From contig NZ_SCNV01000030.1 of assembly GCF_005503145.1 (NCBI RefSeq), positions 37,758-101,757 on the forward strand: a stretch of DNA of 64,000 bases, written 5' to 3'. Below the pieces are notes generated by a model, which ran no database searches, had not been told where the DNA came from, and saw only the letters and a program-made list of their open reading frames with translations. This stretch comes from Burkholderia sp. 4M9327F10. Lineage in GTDB: Bacteria; Pseudomonadota; Gammaproteobacteria; Burkholderiales; Burkholderiaceae. Shown one piece after another: positions 62,351-64,000 of the stretch (its first letter is position 1; the number at the start of each line of letters is the position of its first letter). The position numbers were made by a program, and so were the translations under genes.

Positions 62351-63862
62351 TCCCGAAAATGCTCACCTCAACCATTTGACGCCAGGTTGCGGGCGTCTTT
62401 GCTCCTCGCGGGCCAGGCAAAAATGGCCTGTTCCAGGGTGCATCGCGATCGGGAGGTTTACTCTCCCGTATCGACTCACCTTAAAAAATGTCGCAAATTC
62501 ACGACTTGATTCGCACTCCTGGATGGCTCGACTTTGGCATGCAGTTCGCGCCCCGGAGGGGAAACATGAAGGGCGTGATCCTGGTGGCAGGGAAAGCGGG
62601 CGGCATTTAGCCCACTCCTCACGCCTGGGTTCACCACGGTACAACGCGTCTTCACGGATAGCTCGTTTGCCGGGATGCCTCGTACCCCGACCCACCCTCG
62701 ACACTACGCCGCAGCACACTCACCTGCTAGCGCAGTCCCCAGCGAATCCAGCCTCGGCCGAAAGGGCGCACCGAACAACCGTGGTCTGCCGCCCCACGAC
62801 CCGGAACGCACAGTCCGCCGACGCCCCTTTCTTCAATCACGCTCTGACGCCCAAACTCCCGAAAAGCCTCACCTTTACTCGAACCGAACCCACGAAAACA
62901 CGCGGCCCAGGCCAAACTGCATAGGAATAAAGCAACAAAACATTCCCGAAAAACCTCACCTTTGGCTCGAATCGCCCCCTCGTGAATCCCCCTGCGGGCA
63001 CCCGCATTTGCCTCCCGAAAAGCCTCACCTATTCCAGAATCATCGAAAATACATAGCAATTTCAATCACTTGTAGAAAACACATCGCGTATCACTTCAAA
63101 TTAACAGGTCCCGAAAAGCCTCACCTTAAGGATCGTCTCAAGTCCGGGCACGTCGAATCACTTCCGCGCTGCAAGCTCCCGAAAAACCTCACCATAAAGA
63201 AATCAGCGCTCGCAAATTTGGTCTCACCAAACAAGCTCGGTGGGGCATTTCCTGTAAGTAACCGCAAACTTTCTCCCGAAAAACCTCACCTGAGCCGATT
63301 TTTACGGTCCAATTGGTTCCTGAAAACGCTCACCTCTGGCCCGCGCCGGACGATTTTCGATGGCCGTCGAACTGTCCGCGCACGCCTCCCGAACAAGCTC
63401 ACCTTTGTCTGCAAGACGGCAAATCCAGGCCGCTCCTGCTTTTCAACCCCTCCCAGAGGTCCCTCGATGCCCCCGAAAAGCCTCACCTTAGCCGGCCTAT
63501 GCACAAAAATCGGGCACAAATGCGTCTCGCTCCCCGAAAAACCTCACCTTCGCGGCGCGTTTTCTCCCGAGTTGCCTCACCGAAGGCTTTCAGCGCCCCG
63601 AATTTGCGCCGAAAAATGCCTTTAGAATCCCTCCCGAAAGCGCTCACCGCTCTGATCTGATGCGTTTCAGGCAATTTTTACGTCCAGCCGGGCTGCTCGG
63701 CCTATCTGGTCCTGCAAAGCCTCACCTTTCGTGATTCGGTATTTTGTAAGTGACTCCTGAACCCGCTCACTCAGTGTCCCGCAGGCCCTCACCACGGTCC
63801 CTGAACCCCATCACTCGACCATCCCGCAATCCCTCACCAGGCCTCCCGTAAAGCTTCACCTG
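62351..63862 (+). repeat. Iteron array (about 20 copies of a 19-bp repeat)
   Basis: Directly repeated 19-bp units, consensus TCCCGAAAAGCCTCACCTT, all in one orientation. Starts I could place: 62351, 62464, 62857, 62944, 63013, 63109, 63177, 63274, 63318, 63387, 63471, 63532, 63565, 63632, 63710, 63755, 63777, 63799, 63822 and 63844. TCCCG and CTCACC are best kept, while the middle varies. Spacing is 33-113 bp (one 393-bp gap) up to 63755, then 22-23 bp. Degenerate copies also occur before 62351 and between 62483 and 62856. The whole region lacks genes; open frames across it come from the repeats. Confidence 0.92.
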
Positions 63863-63960
63863 ACTTCGCTGAAACCCTTGCCTGGTAAGGATCTGCCGTG
63901 GCGTTAACGTTTTTAACAAGGGTTCAAGGGTGTTTACTTTTATTACTCTCAAGAATTTCA
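63755..63960 (+). other. Probable origin core: phased iterons and A+T-rich stretch
   Basis: Five iterons at about 22-bp spacing (two helical turns) are followed, after 63890, by an A+T-rich stretch (63900-63960, including GTTAACGTTTTTAAC and TTTACTTTTATTA). This is the usual layout of iteron origins: initiator sites on one face of the helix beside a duplex-unwinding region. No DnaA box was seen here. The window ends 40 bp later in adapter sequence, so the origin may extend past it. Confidence 0.6.
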
Positions 63961-63981
63961 TCCCCCGTGTGTCCTTCGGAC

Positions 63982-64000
63982 TTGTCTCTTATACACATCT
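63982..64000 (+). other. Tn5/Nextera mosaic-end adapter remnant at the window end
   Basis: The last 18 bases are identical to bases 2-19 of the mosaic-end adapter CTGTCTCTTATACACATCT; the preceding base is T instead of C. This is library adapter carried into the assembly, so those bases are not genomic. Confidence 0.9.

Noticed and set aside
62675..63625. A 316-codon plus-strand open frame in the iteron region.
   Set aside because: The repeated PEKPHL-type residues are translations of the iteron itself. A non-coding origin explains the region better.
62857..63862. A CRISPR array.
   Set aside because: The 19-bp repeats are degenerate, irregularly spaced (22-113 bp), without uniform spacers and without cas genes. 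They sit beside a replication initiator gene, as iterons do.
63982..64000. A Tn5-like transposon end.
   Set aside because: Only the engineered 19-bp mosaic end is present, at the very end of the window, with no transposase or resistance genes. Library adapter is far more likely.

Overview
The window looks like the end of a contig from a secondary chromosome or megaplasmid of a Paraburkholderia/Burkholderia-type betaproteobacterium. Supporting evidence: high GC coding sequence, many LysR regulators, the hopanoid (hpn) gene set, a probable DUF3564-type protein, and a parA-parB / rep / iteron origin block whose parS-like palindromes (GTTTATGCGCATAAAC) resemble those I recall for Burkholderia second chromosomes. 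The species cannot be named from sequence alone. The last bases match the Tn5/Nextera mosaic-end adapter, so the right edge is an assembly artefact rather than a biological end. The left edge cuts a phosphoesterase gene.

Layout. 0-12 kb: assorted metabolic genes, including an amidase with a divergent LysR, a dienelactone-hydrolase-like lipoprotein, a rubrerythrin / Fe-S oxidoreductase / DUF3501 cluster, a RidA protein, and a nitronate monooxygenase with its own LysR. 12-24 kb: polysaccharide and uronate utilisation. This part holds a GH79-like Tat lipoprotein, a PL5-type alginate lyase family protein, a LysR / zinc deacylase / MFS / metallo-beta-lactamase cluster, and a GntR / GH88 / DapA-like aldolase / dicarboxylate-type symporter operon with paired TGTCGACA operators. 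24-30.6 kb: an unusual GT4 glycosyltransferase, a secreted Lys/Ala-rich protein, a Crp/Fnr regulator, an Mpo1-like protein, an EamA permease, egtD without egtB, and acylphosphatase.

30.7-47 kb is a hopanoid region: hpnA, hpnB, ispH, hpnH, hpnM, hpnN, mlaA, a thioesterase, and the overlapping operon hpnD-hpnE-hpnF(shc)-hpnG. Together these genes supply isoprenoid precursor (IspH), make squalene and hopene (HpnD/E/F), extend the side chain (HpnH/G, HpnA/B), and probably carry the product across the envelope (HpnN inner membrane, HpnM periplasm, MlaA outer membrane). No hpnC is present. A large inverted repeat carrying two 15-bp hairpins lies between the convergent hpnH and hpnM genes.

47-58 kb: a signalling module of a single-domain response regulator, a CheC phosphatase and a PAS-GGDEF diguanylate cyclase, opposite a hybrid histidine kinase. 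It is followed by a stress protein, an FMN reductase, a small exported peptide, an ECF-type sigma factor with a tiny zinc-finger anti-sigma, a DUF1272 protein, a GntP-family permease and ArsC. A cluster of DnaA-box matches sits at 54.1 kb.

58.4-64 kb is the replication and partition locus: three parS-like palindromes, a 13-bp minisatellite, parA, parB, a convergent rep gene, and about 20 copies of a 19-bp iteron (consensus TCCCGAAAAGCCTCACCTT). The array ends in five copies phased at about 22 bp beside an A+T-rich stretch, which is the probable replication core.
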